A stretch of 64,000 nt of DNA. Source: Streptomyces sp. TSRI0107. Lineage in GTDB: Bacteria > Actinomycetota > Actinomycetes > Streptomycetales > Streptomycetaceae. The notes below the pieces were generated by a model, which was not told the origin of the DNA, made no database searches, and was given only the letters and a program-made list of their open reading frames with translations. The translations under genes were made by a program, and so were the position numbers. Shown here piece after piece: positions 28,085 to 37,498 of the stretch (positions are counted from its first letter, which is position 1; each line of letters opens with the position of its first letter). Where the stretch lies: contig NZ_LIVZ01000007.1 in NCBI RefSeq assembly GCF_001905845.1, positions 1-64,000 on the forward strand, in the 5' to 3' direction.

Positions 28085-28452
28085 GTAGTCGCTGTGAAGA
28101 AGGGCGCGCCTGTCGAGGTGCACACAACCGCGGCGCTCGGCGGCTGGGCGGGCGCGGAGCCGGCCTCCGGGCCGGACGTGCGCACCGACGACGAGCTGCT
28201 GGACTACATCCGCAAGACCCACAACACCGCCCACCACCCGTCCTGCACGGTGAGGATGGGCGCCGACGACGACCCCTCGGCCCCACTCGACGCGCGACTG
28301 CGGTCAAGGGGGTCGAGGGGCTGCGGTGGCGGACGGATCGGTGATGCCGGATCTCGTCACCGTGAACCCGTGCATCACGACGATGGTGATCGGCGAGAAG
28401 TGCGCGGACCTTCTGAAGGAGGACCGCCAGGCGGCCGTCTGGACGGGCGCTA
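28085..28452 (+). pseudogene. GMC oxidoreductase (choline dehydrogenase-like) C-terminal remnant
   Basis: Only the C-terminal part of a GMC flavoenzyme is recognisable. DDELLDYIRKTHNTAHHPSC and TVRMGADDDPSAPLDARLR lie in one frame, VKGVEGLR in a second, and VADGSVMPDLVTVNPCITT to CADLLKED in a third. The N-terminal FAD-binding half of more than 350 residues is absent. At least two frameshifts plus the truncation make this a true remnant, not a sequencing artefact. It ends at a TAG inside a short tandem repeat. Confidence 0.8.
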
Positions 28453-28479
28453 GGCGGGCGCTAGGCAGGCGCTAGGCAG
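28447..28479. repeat. 11-bp tandem repeat, three copies
   Basis: GCGCTAGGC starts at 28447, 28458 and 28469, an 11-bp period. Each copy contains CTAG, which reads as TAG on both strands. The first copy ends the GMC remnant; the third supplies the stop of the convergent SMC-like gene. Confidence 0.85.
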
Positions 28480-31400
28480 GCCGCTTGAACATCCGCGTCG
28501 CCGTGATCTCGCTGTGCACCGCCTCGCCCGCCTGGGGCTGCTGGGGCAGACCCGGGCGGAGGTGTTCCTCCACGCTGATGTACTTCAGGCCGGCACGCAG
28601 GTCGGCGTCGTTGCGCAGGCGGATGACCAGCGGGAACTCGGCGAGCGCGGTGGTGTCGAACAGGCCGGTGGTGTACAGCAGCTGCACGCCGAGCGCGTCC
28701 GAGACCGCCCGCTGGAGCTCCAGCAGGTACGTCGCGTTGGCGCGGCCGATCGGGTTGTCGAGGAACAGCGTGCCCGCGTGGCGGTGCTTGTCGCGGCCCC
28801 GGTCGTTGGAGCGCAGTGCCGCCATCGTGCAGTACAGGGCGATGGCGGCGGTGAGCAGCTGGCCGCCGGAGAACACGTCGCCCATCTGCCCGACGGGGAC
28901 GCGCTCGGCGCGCAGCACGGCGTCCGGCTTGAGGATCTCGACGGCGACGCCCTTGGGCTGGAGCGCGGCGGCGACTCCGCGCAGCAGCAGGGACATGCCG
29001 TCGCGCCGCAGGTCGGAGTTCTTCTTGACCGCGGCCCGGGTGGCCTCGTCGACGACCTCGCCGAGCCGTTCGGTGAGGGTGGCCTGGTCGGGTTCCTCGA
29101 AGCGGATCCGCAGGAACTCCTGCCCGGACCACTCCCCCAGTCCCTCCGGCAGCCGGGACAGCCGCTGCGCGGAACGCAGGGTGGCCAGCGACGACTCGAC
29201 CAGTCCGCGCAGCCGGTCCACGATCGAGTCCCGGTTGCGTTCCAGCTGTGCCAGCTCGTCGGTGAGGACGCGCAGCCGGGGCGCGAAGGCGTCGGCCCAG
29301 CGCTGGGCGTGCTCGGGCAGCGCGGCGGCGGGCAGTTCGCGGATCTGCTGCCGTGCGGGGGTGCGCACCTGCTCGTAGCGGGTGGAGTTGGCGTGCCGGA
29401 CGAGGACGTCGCTGGCCTCGCGGACGGCGGCCTCGGCGGCGGACAGGTCGGCGGCGCAGCCGCGCAGCGACCGGCGGGCCTCGGCGGCGGACTGCCGGGC
29501 CTCCTCCAGGGTGCCCGGGTAAGGCTCCGGCTGCTCCTGCTCGTCCTCGGCGGCGTGCTCGCGCAGCAGGTCCCGCAGGAGCGCGGCGATCTCGTCGAAG
29601 CCGCCGGCGGCGTCCTCGGCGGCGCGGTGGGCGGCGAGCAGTTCGGCGTGCGCCTCGCGGGCCTGGGCCAGCGCCTCGGTGCGGGAGGCGAGTTCGCCGG
29701 TGGCGGTGCGCAGCAGGCCCTGGGCGTGCTCGGCGTCGCGCGGGATCAGTTCCTCGGGCAGTTCGGTGTGCGCCTCGGCGTCCTCGGGGGCGTGCCGTTC
29801 GGCCTCGCCGCGCAGCCGGCCCAGCTGCTCGCTGGCGCTGGACATGCGGGTCTCCAGCAGCTGCACCAGTTCCTCCGCGCGGGCGGCGGCGGCCTGCCGG
29901 GACGGCCCGTCGGAGCCGTCGGGTGACTGCAGGAGCTGTTCGGCGCGGGTGCGGACCTTGTTGCTCAGCCGGTCCAGTTCGGCGCGCGCCGCGCTCTCGT
30001 CGCTCTCCGCGCGGGCCTGCTCGGCGCGCAGGTCGGCGCCGACGCCGACCTTCTCGTACACCTGGGAGGCCGCGCGGTAGGCCTCGCGCAGGGCCGGCAG
30101 GGACGACTTCGGCGCGTCGGTGTCGTCGTCCGGTACGTCGTCGGGGGCGCCCGCGATCTCGGCGCGCTCGGCGCGCAGGGCCCGCGCGGTGCGGCGGGCG
30201 TCGTCGGCGGCGCGCTGGGCGGCGCGGCGGTCCTCGTCGGCGGCGCGGGCGCGCTCCAGGCAGGTCTGGGCGCGGGCCTCCGACTCGGTGGCCTCGTCGG
30301 CGAGTTCGCGCAGCTTGACCTGCCAGCCGGCGCGCTCGCGCAGCCGGAAGGCGAGTCCGGCGAGGGCGTCGGCGGCGCGCCGGGCCTTCTGCGCGGCCTC
30401 CTGCTTCTCGTCGCGGACCTGGGCCGCCTCGGCGGCGGCCTCCTCGGCCTCGGCCCGCGCGCTGCGCGCCTCGGCGAGTTCGGCTTCGGTCTCCTCGGCG
30501 AACGCGCGTGCCTCCCGGGCGGCCTGGGCGAGTTCGCTGAGCCGTCCGGCGGGGCAGCCGGTGCGCCAGGAGGCGAGCCGGGCGGCCAGTTCGCGGTCCT
30601 TGCCGAGGCGGGCCGCGAGGGCGCGGATCTCCTCGTCGCGTTCGGTGGCCCGGGCGCGCAGCGCCTGCCGCTCCTCGTCGGCGGCGTGCTCGTCGTGCAT
30701 GGCCGGGTTCGGCGGTACGAGGAAGACGTCGCCGGTGTCGGGGCCGGCGGCCGGTGTCGGGGCGAGCAGGGCGGCGGCGGTGCCGACGGCCACGGCGGAC
30801 CGGGGCAGCAGGGCGGCGTCGCTCAGCGCGTCCCGGGCGCGGGCGTGCGAGTCGGGGTCGGTGATGATGACGCCGTCGACCAGTTCGGGGCGTGCGGCGA
30901 GGACGCGGGCGTGGTCGGCGGGGTCGACGGCCTGGGCGAGGTAGCGCCAGCCGGGCAGTGCCGGGATGCCGTGTTCGCCGAGGTATTCGACGGTGGCCAG
31001 CACGTCCGGGCCGGGCGGGAGCAGTCCGCCGTCGCCGAGGGCGCCGAGGATGCGGGAGTCGTCGGCGGCGGCGGTGCGCAGGTCGAAGAGCTGGCGTTCG
31101 GCGGAGGAGACGGTGTCGTCGAGGAGTTCGCGCAGTTCGTCGGCGAAGCGGTCCAGTTCCTCGGGAGTGAGGGTGGCCTCGGGGGTGAGGGTGCCCTCGC
31201 GGCGGGCGGCGTCCTCGGCGGGGGTGTCCGTGCCCGTGCGCGGTGCCGGAACCAGGGCTCGTGCCCCGGCGGAGGCCCCGGGCAGGCTCAGCAGTTCCGC
31301 CAGCCGTTCCTCGGCTGCCAGCGCCTCGGCGGTGCGCCGCTCGCCCTCGTAGGACCGTTCCGCGGCGGTGGCCGCGTCGGCCGCGCGGGCGGCGGTGAGT

Positions 31401-33121
31401 TCGGCGCGGGACTCGGCGGAGGCCGCCTCCCGCGCGTGTTCGGTCGCCCGGCGGGAGGCCTCGCGGGCGGTGTCCCAGGCGGCGACGGCGGTCTTCTCGG
31501 CGTCGCTGGCGGCGAGGGCCGCCCGCGCGGGGTCGGCGTCGGGCGCGCTGTCGTCGAGCCAGCCCGCGCGGACCGCCTCGGCGGTCTCCTGCTCGACCTC
31601 GTCGAGCCGCTGGCGCAGGTGTCCGGCCTCGCTCCGGGCGCGCTGCGCCTCGGTGGCGGCGGCGGTGGAGTCCCGGTAGGCGGAGTCGCCGGCCTCCTGG
31701 AGCGCGGCGGAGCGCTCCTCCTCCTCGTTGGCGAGGGTCTCGGCGCTCTCGGCGGCGGCGTGCAGCGCGCGGACGAGGTCGACGGCGGCCTTGGTGCGGG
31801 CGGCGAGCGCGGGGGCGGCGTCCCGCTCGGCCTCCTGGATGGCGGCGGCCACGCGGGCGACCCGGTCGGCGGCCGCGCGGTGGCGCAGTACGGCCTCGGC
31901 GGCCTGCCACGCGGAGTGCAGGGTGCGCGCGTCGGCGAGTTCGCGTTTCTGCGCGGCGGCCGACTTCTCCGCGGCGGCGAGCGCCAGGGAGGCGTGCCGG
32001 TAGGCGAGTTCGGCGGTGATCAGGGCGCTGCGCTCACGGGCGTTCTCGGCGTGGGTGACGGCGTAGGCGGCGGCCGTGACCCGCTGGGCGAGGTCGGCGG
32101 CCCGCACCCGTTCCTGCGCGCCCCGCGCGGAGAGCCGGCGGGCGAGGACGCGGGTCCTCCGCTCGGCCCCGGCGTGCACGTCCCGGGCGCGGGAGCGGGC
32201 CTCGGCGGCCTCCACGATGCGGCCGAGCAGGTCCACCGACCCGGCGGTGAAGTCCCGTTCGGCGATCAGTTCGGAGCGCCGGCCCAGCTTGTTGCCGAAG
32301 CCGCTGACGAGGTCGGCGAGCCCGTCGGTGTCGCGGGTGTCGGTGACGGCGCGCAGCAGCAGGTCGGTGAAGTCGGAGTCCTTCTTCACCGCGAACAGGC
32401 CGGCGGCCTCACCCTCGTCGGCGTTCATCTCCCGCTGGTAGCGGAAGAGTTCGGGGTCGAGGCCGAGGTCGCCCAGGTGCTCGATCCACCGGTCGTGGAT
32501 CTCCTCCCAGTGCACCTCCAGGTGCGGGTAGGCCTTGCCGGCCTCGGTGAGCGCGTCCCGGAAGCCCTTCATGGTGCGGCGGCGGCCCTGGGCGCCGGAC
32601 TGGCCCTCGGCGGGCGGCCGTACGGCGGTGGCCTCGGCGACGGGCAGGTTGTCCAGGGTGAGTCCGGGGCCGGGCCGGAAGGAGTACCAGGCCTCGGCGA
32701 ACTTCCGCGGGTCGTTGGAGACCTGCCGGCCGCGCCACTCGCTGACCTTGCCGACGACCACGCACTCGCCGGTCTGCACGTGCTGCCACTCCAGGGCGAC
32801 GTGGCCGCAGTCGTCGGCGAGCAGGAACTTGCGCAGCACGCCGGAGCTGGCGCCGCCGAGGGTGTTGCGGTGGCCCGGCAGCATCACGGAGAAGATCAGC
32901 TTGAGCAGGACGGACTTGCCGCCGCCGTTCTCCAGGAAGAGGACCCCGGCGGGCGCGGGCCGGCGCGGCGGTCCGACGGGCTCCTCCTCGAAGAACTCCG
33001 CCTGGGTGGGTGCGGGGTCGGGCACGGGCTCGCCCACACCGCGCAGGTCAAGCACGGTGTCGGCGTAGCGGGCACCGGCGGGTCCGATGGAGTAGAGGCG
33101 GACCCGGGACAGCTCGTACAT
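28472..33121 (-). CDS. SMC/MukB-like ATPase of a three-gene condensin-like operon
   Basis: Large coiled-coil ATPase of 1549 residues. The N-terminal head has Walker A FLENGGGKSVLL (62-73). Long Ala/Glu/Arg-rich heptad coiled coils run from about 320 to 1230 around a hinge-like segment near 700-850. The C-terminal head has the signature VFSGGQLLTAAIALYC near 1415 and Walker B TLFLDNPIGRAN near 1450. This is the plan of MukB, MksB and Wadjet JetC proteins. I place the start at the ATG at 33121, 58 bp after the preceding gene of the operon. The two upstream genes have sizes and features fitting MukE/JetB and MukF/JetA. Assignment to a named subfamily is inference. Confidence 0.85.
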   Translation of the reverse strand: MYELSRVRLYSIGPAGARYADTVLDLRGVGEPVPDPAPTQAEFFEEEPVGPPRRPAPAGVLFLENGGGKSVLLKLIFSVMLPGHRNTLGGASSGVLRKFLLADDCGHVALEWQHVQTGECVVVGKVSEWRGRQVSNDPRKFAEAWYSFRPGPGLTLDNLPVAEATAVRPPAEGQSGAQGRRRTMKGFRDALTEAGKAYPHLEVHWEEIHDRWIEHLGDLGLDPELFRYQREMNADEGEAAGLFAVKKDSDFTDLLLRAVTDTRDTDGLADLVSGFGNKLGRRSELIAERDFTAGSVDLLGRIVEAAEARSRARDVHAGAERRTRVLARRLSARGAQERVRAADLAQRVTAAAYAVTHAENARERSALITAELAYRHASLALAAAEKSAAAQKRELADARTLHSAWQAAEAVLRHRAAADRVARVAAAIQEAERDAAPALAARTKAAVDLVRALHAAAESAETLANEEEERSAALQEAGDSAYRDSTAAATEAQRARSEAGHLRQRLDEVEQETAEAVRAGWLDDSAPDADPARAALAASDAEKTAVAAWDTAREASRRATEHAREAASAESRAELTAARAADAATAAERSYEGERRTAEALAAEERLAELLSLPGASAGARALVPAPRTGTDTPAEDAARREGTLTPEATLTPEELDRFADELRELLDDTVSSAERQLFDLRTAAADDSRILGALGDGGLLPPGPDVLATVEYLGEHGIPALPGWRYLAQAVDPADHARVLAARPELVDGVIITDPDSHARARDALSDAALLPRSAVAVGTAAALLAPTPAAGPDTGDVFLVPPNPAMHDEHAADEERQALRARATERDEEIRALAARLGKDRELAARLASWRTGCPAGRLSELAQAAREARAFAEETEAELAEARSARAEAEEAAAEAAQVRDEKQEAAQKARRAADALAGLAFRLRERAGWQVKLRELADEATESEARAQTCLERARAADEDRRAAQRAADDARRTARALRAERAEIAGAPDDVPDDDTDAPKSSLPALREAYRAASQVYEKVGVGADLRAEQARAESDESAARAELDRLSNKVRTRAEQLLQSPDGSDGPSRQAAAARAEELVQLLETRMSSASEQLGRLRGEAERHAPEDAEAHTELPEELIPRDAEHAQGLLRTATGELASRTEALAQAREAHAELLAAHRAAEDAAGGFDEIAALLRDLLREHAAEDEQEQPEPYPGTLEEARQSAAEARRSLRGCAADLSAAEAAVREASDVLVRHANSTRYEQVRTPARQQIRELPAAALPEHAQRWADAFAPRLRVLTDELAQLERNRDSIVDRLRGLVESSLATLRSAQRLSRLPEGLGEWSGQEFLRIRFEEPDQATLTERLGEVVDEATRAAVKKNSDLRRDGMSLLLRGVAAALQPKGVAVEILKPDAVLRAERVPVGQMGDVFSGGQLLTAAIALYCTMAALRSNDRGRDKHRHAGTLFLDNPIGRANATYLLELQRAVSDALGVQLLYTTGLFDTTALAEFPLVIRLRNDADLRAGLKYISVEEHLRPGLPQQPQAGEAVHSEITATRMFKRPA

Positions 33122-33179
33122 GGCGGACTCTCGTAAGGCTTCGTCAGATCGGGGAGGTTCTTGGTGCGGGGGCGGGGGG

Positions 33180-34061
33180 TCAGCCGGAGTGGAACGGCAG
33201 TCCCGCGTCGGCCACCAGCTCGAGGTCGTCGGTCTCGTCCGCGGGCAGCAGGGTCGGTGTGCCGTCGGTGACCGGGACGACGCCCAGTTCCAGCAGTTCG
33301 GCCATCGCGGCGCTGCCCGCCATGTCGCGGACCTGGAGCTGGTAGCGGGCGGTGGTGCGGTAGGTGCCGCCGCTCTCGTCGCCGGTGCGCTGGAGGAAGC
33401 CGGAGTCGGTGAGGAAGGTGACGGCCTTGGCGACGATGCCGGTGGTGGAGGCGGCCGGCCGGCGGGCGTCCTTCGTCGCGCCGGTGGCGCTGCGTCTGGC
33501 CCAGATCCGCCAGGCGGCCTCCAGTCCGGGCGCGTCGGTCGCGGGGTCGGTGTTCTCGCCCTGTTCGGCGGCGCGTTCCTCCAGGCGGCGGCAGGCCTGC
33601 CGGACGAAGGCGTCGACGCCGTTGACGGTGACGCGGCCGATGTAGCCGTCGTCGGCCAGGTCCTCGGGGCGCGGGAACGCCATCGCGGCAACGGCGAGGT
33701 GGGCCAGTCCGTGCAGGAACCGGTCGCCGGAGTCGGCGGCGGTGCGACGCGCGTAGTCGCTCATGCGCACGGCGAACACCGAGTCCTCGGCGGCGGTGAC
33801 CGCCATGCCGGCGCGCGGGGACACCTCCAGGACGACCAGGCCGAGGCCGGCGGCGACGGCGTCCGCGAGGCGGGCGAACGGCGGGTCCTCCCGGTAGCGG
33901 CGCAGCAGGTCGGCGTACTCCTGGTCGCGGGCGGGCAGCAGCTTGGGCTGGAGCCCGAAGGCGACGAGCCGCGCCGCGTCGGCGGCGTCGGCGGGGGTGA
34001 CGGGGGCCTGCGCCGCGGGGGCAGGTGCCTCCGGCTCACTCCACTCGACGTGCTCGGTCAC
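33180..34061 (-). CDS. MukE/MksE/JetB-like subunit of the condensin-like operon
   Basis: A 293-residue soluble protein with winged-helix-like segments near the C-terminus (GIVAKAVTFLTDSGFLQRT, then TYRTTARYQLQVRDMA). It lies between a larger helical protein and the SMC-like ATPase, the place and size of MukE/MksE/JetB. The GTG at 34061 has AAGGAG 10 bp before it. The gap to the preceding gene is 31 bp. The family assignment is based on size, fold impression and context, and needs a profile search. Confidence 0.7.
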   Translation of the reverse strand: MTEHVEWSEPEAPAPAAQAPVTPADAADAARLVAFGLQPKLLPARDQEYADLLRRYREDPPFARLADAVAAGLGLVVLEVSPRAGMAVTAAEDSVFAVRMSDYARRTAADSGDRFLHGLAHLAVAAMAFPRPEDLADDGYIGRVTVNGVDAFVRQACRRLEERAAEQGENTDPATDAPGLEAAWRIWARRSATGATKDARRPAASTTGIVAKAVTFLTDSGFLQRTGDESGGTYRTTARYQLQVRDMAGSAAMAELLELGVVPVTDGTPTLLPADETDDLELVADAGLPFHSG

Positions 34062-34092
34062 GGTCGGTGCTCCTTGTTGCGCTGGTGCTCAC

Positions 34093-35619
34093 TCATGCTG
34101 CTTCCGTCCTGTCCGCCGCCATGCCGGCCGCGTCCAGCAGGGCCGTGCCGACGATGAGGTCGGCGCCGCCGAACTCGGGATCGTCGAGTTCGGTGCCGTC
34201 GTCCACGGCGAACAGGAGTTTCTCCTCGCCCTGCCGGTAGGCGGTGCCGACGGGCGGGCTGGCCGCGTGGACGGCCAGCAGGGCGACCAGGTACGGCAGG
34301 TCGGGGTCCTGCCGCCGGGCCTGGGCCAGCAGGCCCGACAGCCTGCGCGGCGCGTCGGCCGGGAGGTCCAGCAGTTCCATCGCGGCGGCCAGCTGTTCCT
34401 CGCTGAACCGGCTGTCGTCCGGGGTGGCGATGAGGTCGGGCTCGGGCATCTCGGCGCCCAGGTGCTCCCGCTCGACGGGCGGGGTCAGCAGGATGTCGAC
34501 CAGGTCCCCGACCCGGACGGACACCGGGGTGCGCAGGCCGGTGCCCTTGGCGAAGTACGCGTCGGTGACGCGGATCGCCTGTTCCAAGGGCAGCGGCAGG
34601 ATCGGGGCGAGGAGGTGGCCGTACAGGTCCGTCCCCGAGGTGGCGGCGGGGGTCGCGAAGGCCTGCCGGTCCTGCTCGGCGCGGAACAGCGGGCCGGCCT
34701 CCAGCAGGCGGGACTGGAGCTGGGTGTGGCGGCGGATGCAGTCCTTGACGATGTCGACGAGCTCGGCGGCGCGCCGCTTGTGCTCGGGGTCCTCGGACTC
34801 GTCGCGGGCCTTGCGGATGTTGGTGAGGATCGCGTTCTCGTGGCGGTAGCGGTCGGCCACGTGGTCCAGGGCCTCGGCGATCATGTCGGGGACGGCGGTG
34901 AGCCAGTCCACCGCGCGGACGTTGCGCCGGGTGGCGTCCAGCGCCTTGCGCAGGGTCTCCGAGTACTGCACGGTGCGGTACCGGGCCTGTTCGGCGGCGA
35001 GCTGGGCGTCGGCGAGACGGCCGCGGCTGATCAGCACCTCCAGTTTGACCTCGGCGGCGATCTGCGCGCTGGTGACATCGGTGTCGAGGGCGCCGACGAG
35101 GACGTTGACCGCCTCGTCCGTGGTCCGCAGGTAGACGCTGCCGCCGGGGCCGGGGACCTCCTCGATCAGCTTGAAGTCGTAGTCGCGGCGGACGTACGTG
35201 CCGTCGGGGGCGAAGGTGCCGTACACCGCGCGGAAGCCGCGGTCGACGCTGCCGACGTTGATCAGGTTCTCCAGGACCCAGCGGGCCACCCGCTCGTGCT
35301 CGGCGGCGGGCCGTCCCGGGGCCTGCGCGGCGACGCGGGGGACGAGCCGGGCGACGACCTGGTCGTGGTCGGCGCCGGTGTCGAAGTCCATGTTGAGGGT
35401 GACGAGGTCGATCGCGGCGAGGGCGATCTCCGCCATGCCGTACACCGTGTACTCACCCGCGAGGTTCGCCTTGCGCGCGTCGAGGTCGTGCAGCGGCGCG
35501 GTGCAGGCGAGCGCGCGCAGCCGCCGCGCCAGTCCCTCGTCGGCGGCCGGGCCCGGTGCGGGGCGCGGCCCCGCGCTGAGCTGGGGCGGAACGCTGTCCG
35601 TCGATGCAGGCGAAGTCAC
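34093..35619 (-). CDS. MukF/MksF/JetA-like kleisin subunit of the condensin-like operon
   Basis: A 508-residue, largely helical protein. The N-terminal part (about 40-170) looks like winged-helix DNA- or partner-binding domains. The middle has TTDEAVNVLVGALDTD and a long amphipathic helical stretch, as in MukF/JetA proteins, followed by an acidic C-terminal domain. It is the first gene of the operon and divergent from gvpO. The GTG at 35619 has no ribosome site; a TAGTCT hexamer ends 8 bp upstream, suggesting a leaderless transcript. No JetD-like nuclease gene adjoins. Confidence 0.7.
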   Translation of the reverse strand: MTSPASTDSVPPQLSAGPRPAPGPAADEGLARRLRALACTAPLHDLDARKANLAGEYTVYGMAEIALAAIDLVTLNMDFDTGADHDQVVARLVPRVAAQAPGRPAAEHERVARWVLENLINVGSVDRGFRAVYGTFAPDGTYVRRDYDFKLIEEVPGPGGSVYLRTTDEAVNVLVGALDTDVTSAQIAAEVKLEVLISRGRLADAQLAAEQARYRTVQYSETLRKALDATRRNVRAVDWLTAVPDMIAEALDHVADRYRHENAILTNIRKARDESEDPEHKRRAAELVDIVKDCIRRHTQLQSRLLEAGPLFRAEQDRQAFATPAATSGTDLYGHLLAPILPLPLEQAIRVTDAYFAKGTGLRTPVSVRVGDLVDILLTPPVEREHLGAEMPEPDLIATPDDSRFSEEQLAAAMELLDLPADAPRRLSGLLAQARRQDPDLPYLVALLAVHAASPPVGTAYRQGEEKLLFAVDDGTELDDPEFGGADLIVGTALLDAAGMAADRTEAA

Positions 35620-35781
35620 GGTGCACAGACTAGGTCCTCGGTCTGACAACGACCCAAACGACGCAGAGGGGGCCCACCGCCGCGCTGTCAAACCGGCCGT
35701 TCTCCGCCGGGCTCCCCGCCCGTGGCCCGGATGGTCCAACTCCGCACGCGCTCGCTGGGCGCACCGGCGAGAGTGGGCAGC

Positions 35782-36099
35782 ATGACGGAACCTGGCGAGC
35801 GACGGCGCCGCACGGCCACCGCCCCGGAGCGCGGGCACGCGCCGCGGGGCGCCGGCGGCGCCGCCGAGCGGGCCGCCGAGGGCTTGAGCGCTCTCATCCG
35901 GCACCGCCTGGAGGGCGTTTCCGCGGTGCGGCGCACCGACGACGACGGCTGGATCGTCAACATCGACGTCCTGGAGCTGGCGCGCATCCCCGACACGACC
36001 AGTCTGCTCGCCGTCTACGAGGTGGAACTGGACTCGACGGGCGAGTTGACGCAGTACCGCCGGATCGCGCGCTACCGGCGCGGCGCCCAGGACCAGTGA
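35782..36099 (+). CDS. gvpO: Gas vesicle protein GvpO
   Basis: First gene of the gas-vesicle cluster, 105 residues. The family core is ALIRHRLEGVSAVRRTDDDG through VDVLELARIPDTTSLLAVYE and YRRIARYRRG, after an Arg-rich leader. GvpO is an accessory protein needed for vesicle formation in haloarchaea and kept in Streptomyces clusters. The ATG at 35782 is preferred because residues upstream do not match the family. gvpA begins 34 bp downstream. Confidence 0.88.
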   Translation: MTEPGERRRRTATAPERGHAPRGAGGAAERAAEGLSALIRHRLEGVSAVRRTDDDGWIVNIDVLELARIPDTTSLLAVYEVELDSTGELTQYRRIARYRRGAQDQ

Positions 36100-36133
36100 C
36101 CGGCCCCTCGCGGCCCGCCCGGAAGGACAGCAC

Positions 36134-36745
36134 ATGATCACGTACGAAGAAGAGGTCGTCTGCGCCCCCCGCGCCGGAAACCTCTACGACGTCCTGGATC
36201 TCATACTCGACCGCGGGATGGTGATCGACGTCTTCGTCCGCGTCTCCCTCGTCGGCATCGAGATCCTGAAGGTCGACGCCCGGATCGTGGTCGCCAGCGT
36301 CGACACCTACCTGCGGTTCGCGGAGGCGTGCAACCGCCTCGACCTGGAGCACGACGCGCGCAGCAAGACCGTGCCGGAGCTGTTCGGCGCGCCGATGGCC
36401 AAGTCGCTCGGCAAGGCGGGCGCGAAGCGGGCCGGGCGGACGCTGAGCGACAAGGTGCGCGGCCTGCTCACTCCCCCCGAGGGCCGGGCCGAGGACGAGG
36501 ACGAATACGAACGCGGGTACGGCGAGTACGGCGACTACGGGGACTACGGGGACGCGCACGAGGACGAGGTGCCGGAGCGGGAGCCCGTGGGCCGTCGCGG
36601 CGGCCAGGGGCGGCGGCCGGAGCGTCGGCCCGACCGTCCGCGCCGCAGGCCGCCCGCGGAACGCCCCGCACGCGGTGAGCGCGACCGCCCGGCCCGCCCC
36701 CGTCCCCGCCCCCGCCGACGCGCGGAGGAGGAAGAGGAGGAATGA
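36134..36745 (+). CDS. gvpA: Gas vesicle structural protein GvpA/GvpJ family with long C-terminal tail
   Basis: Shell-protein family member. Residues about 14-70 form the canonical GvpA fold (NLYDVLDLILDRGMVIDVFV then LVGIEILKVDARIVVASVDT). A long tail up to residue 203 follows, first acidic and Tyr/Gly-rich (EYGDYGDYGD), then Arg/Pro-rich, then six glutamates. Classical GvpA is about 70-75 residues, so this resembles the extended Streptomyces form. GGAAGGA precedes the ATG. It overlaps gvpF by 4 bp. Confidence 0.9.
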   Translation: MITYEEEVVCAPRAGNLYDVLDLILDRGMVIDVFVRVSLVGIEILKVDARIVVASVDTYLRFAEACNRLDLEHDARSKTVPELFGAPMAKSLGKAGAKRAGRTLSDKVRGLLTPPEGRAEDEDEYERGYGEYGDYGDYGDAHEDEVPEREPVGRRGGQGRRPERRPDRPRRRPPAERPARGERDRPARPRPRPRRRAEEEEEE

Positions 36746-37494
36746 CGGTGAGCACTGCCGTCACCACGCTCGGCACCCTGTACGTCTACGGCATCACCCC
36801 CGCCGGCGTGGCCGCGCCGCGCACCGCGGGCGTGGCCGGCGCGCCGGTCCGGCTGCTGACCGAGTCCGGGCTGTGCGCGGTGGTCTCCACGCCGCCGGAG
36901 CGGCTGCGTCCCCGGCGCCGTGACCTGGCGGCCCATCAGGCGGTGCTGGCGGAACTCGCCGGCCAGGGACCGCTCCTGCCCATGCGGTTCGCGGTGGTCA
37001 GCCCCGGCTCCGACGCCCTGCGCGCCCAGCTGCGCCGGGACCGGCGGACCCTGCTCCGCCAGCTGGACGGCGTCCGGGGCTGCGTGGAGATGAACCTCAA
37101 GGGCACGGTCGTCCCCGGCTACTTCGCCCAGCTCGTACGCCGCGACGAGCACCTGGGCGCCCTGGCCGCCCGCGCCCGCCGTAGCCCCGACTACCAGACG
37201 AACGTACGGCTGGGCGAGGCGCTCGCCCGCGGTGTGCGCGGCGAGGCGCGGCGCGCCGCGCGGCAGGTCCTCGCCCGGCTGGCCCCCCTGGCCCGGCGCA
37301 CGGCGGCGGGCCAGGTCGACGACGACCAGGTGCTGAGCACGTCGTTCCTGCTGCGCGCCGCGGACGAGCGGCGGTTCCGGGACGCCGTCGCGGACCAGGC
37401 CCGCGCCTACGGCGACCGGCTGGCGCTCAGCGTCACCGGGCCCCTGCCGTGCTACAGCTTCGTCGACCCGCGGCCCACCCCGGCGGGGCGGTGA
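36742..37494 (+). CDS. gvpF: Gas vesicle protein GvpL/GvpF family
   Basis: A 250-residue GvpF/L protein with the N-terminal strand LYVYGITPAG, the middle segment GPLLPMRFAVV and the C-terminal LALSVTGPLPCYSFVD, all family hallmarks. It is thought to act in nucleation or assembly of the vesicle shell. The start overlaps the gvpA stop (ATGA). Confidence 0.92.
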   Translation: MTVSTAVTTLGTLYVYGITPAGVAAPRTAGVAGAPVRLLTESGLCAVVSTPPERLRPRRRDLAAHQAVLAELAGQGPLLPMRFAVVSPGSDALRAQLRRDRRTLLRQLDGVRGCVEMNLKGTVVPGYFAQLVRRDEHLGALAARARRSPDYQTNVRLGEALARGVRGEARRAARQVLARLAPLARRTAAGQVDDDQVLSTSFLLRAADERRFRDAVADQARAYGDRLALSVTGPLPCYSFVDPRPTPAGR

Positions 37495-37498
37495 CGCG

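Noticed and set aside
30686..33136. 816-codon plus-strand frame across the SMC-like gene
   Set aside because: Gly/Val/Glu-rich antisense shadow of coiled-coil coding sequence; no ribosome site or domain.
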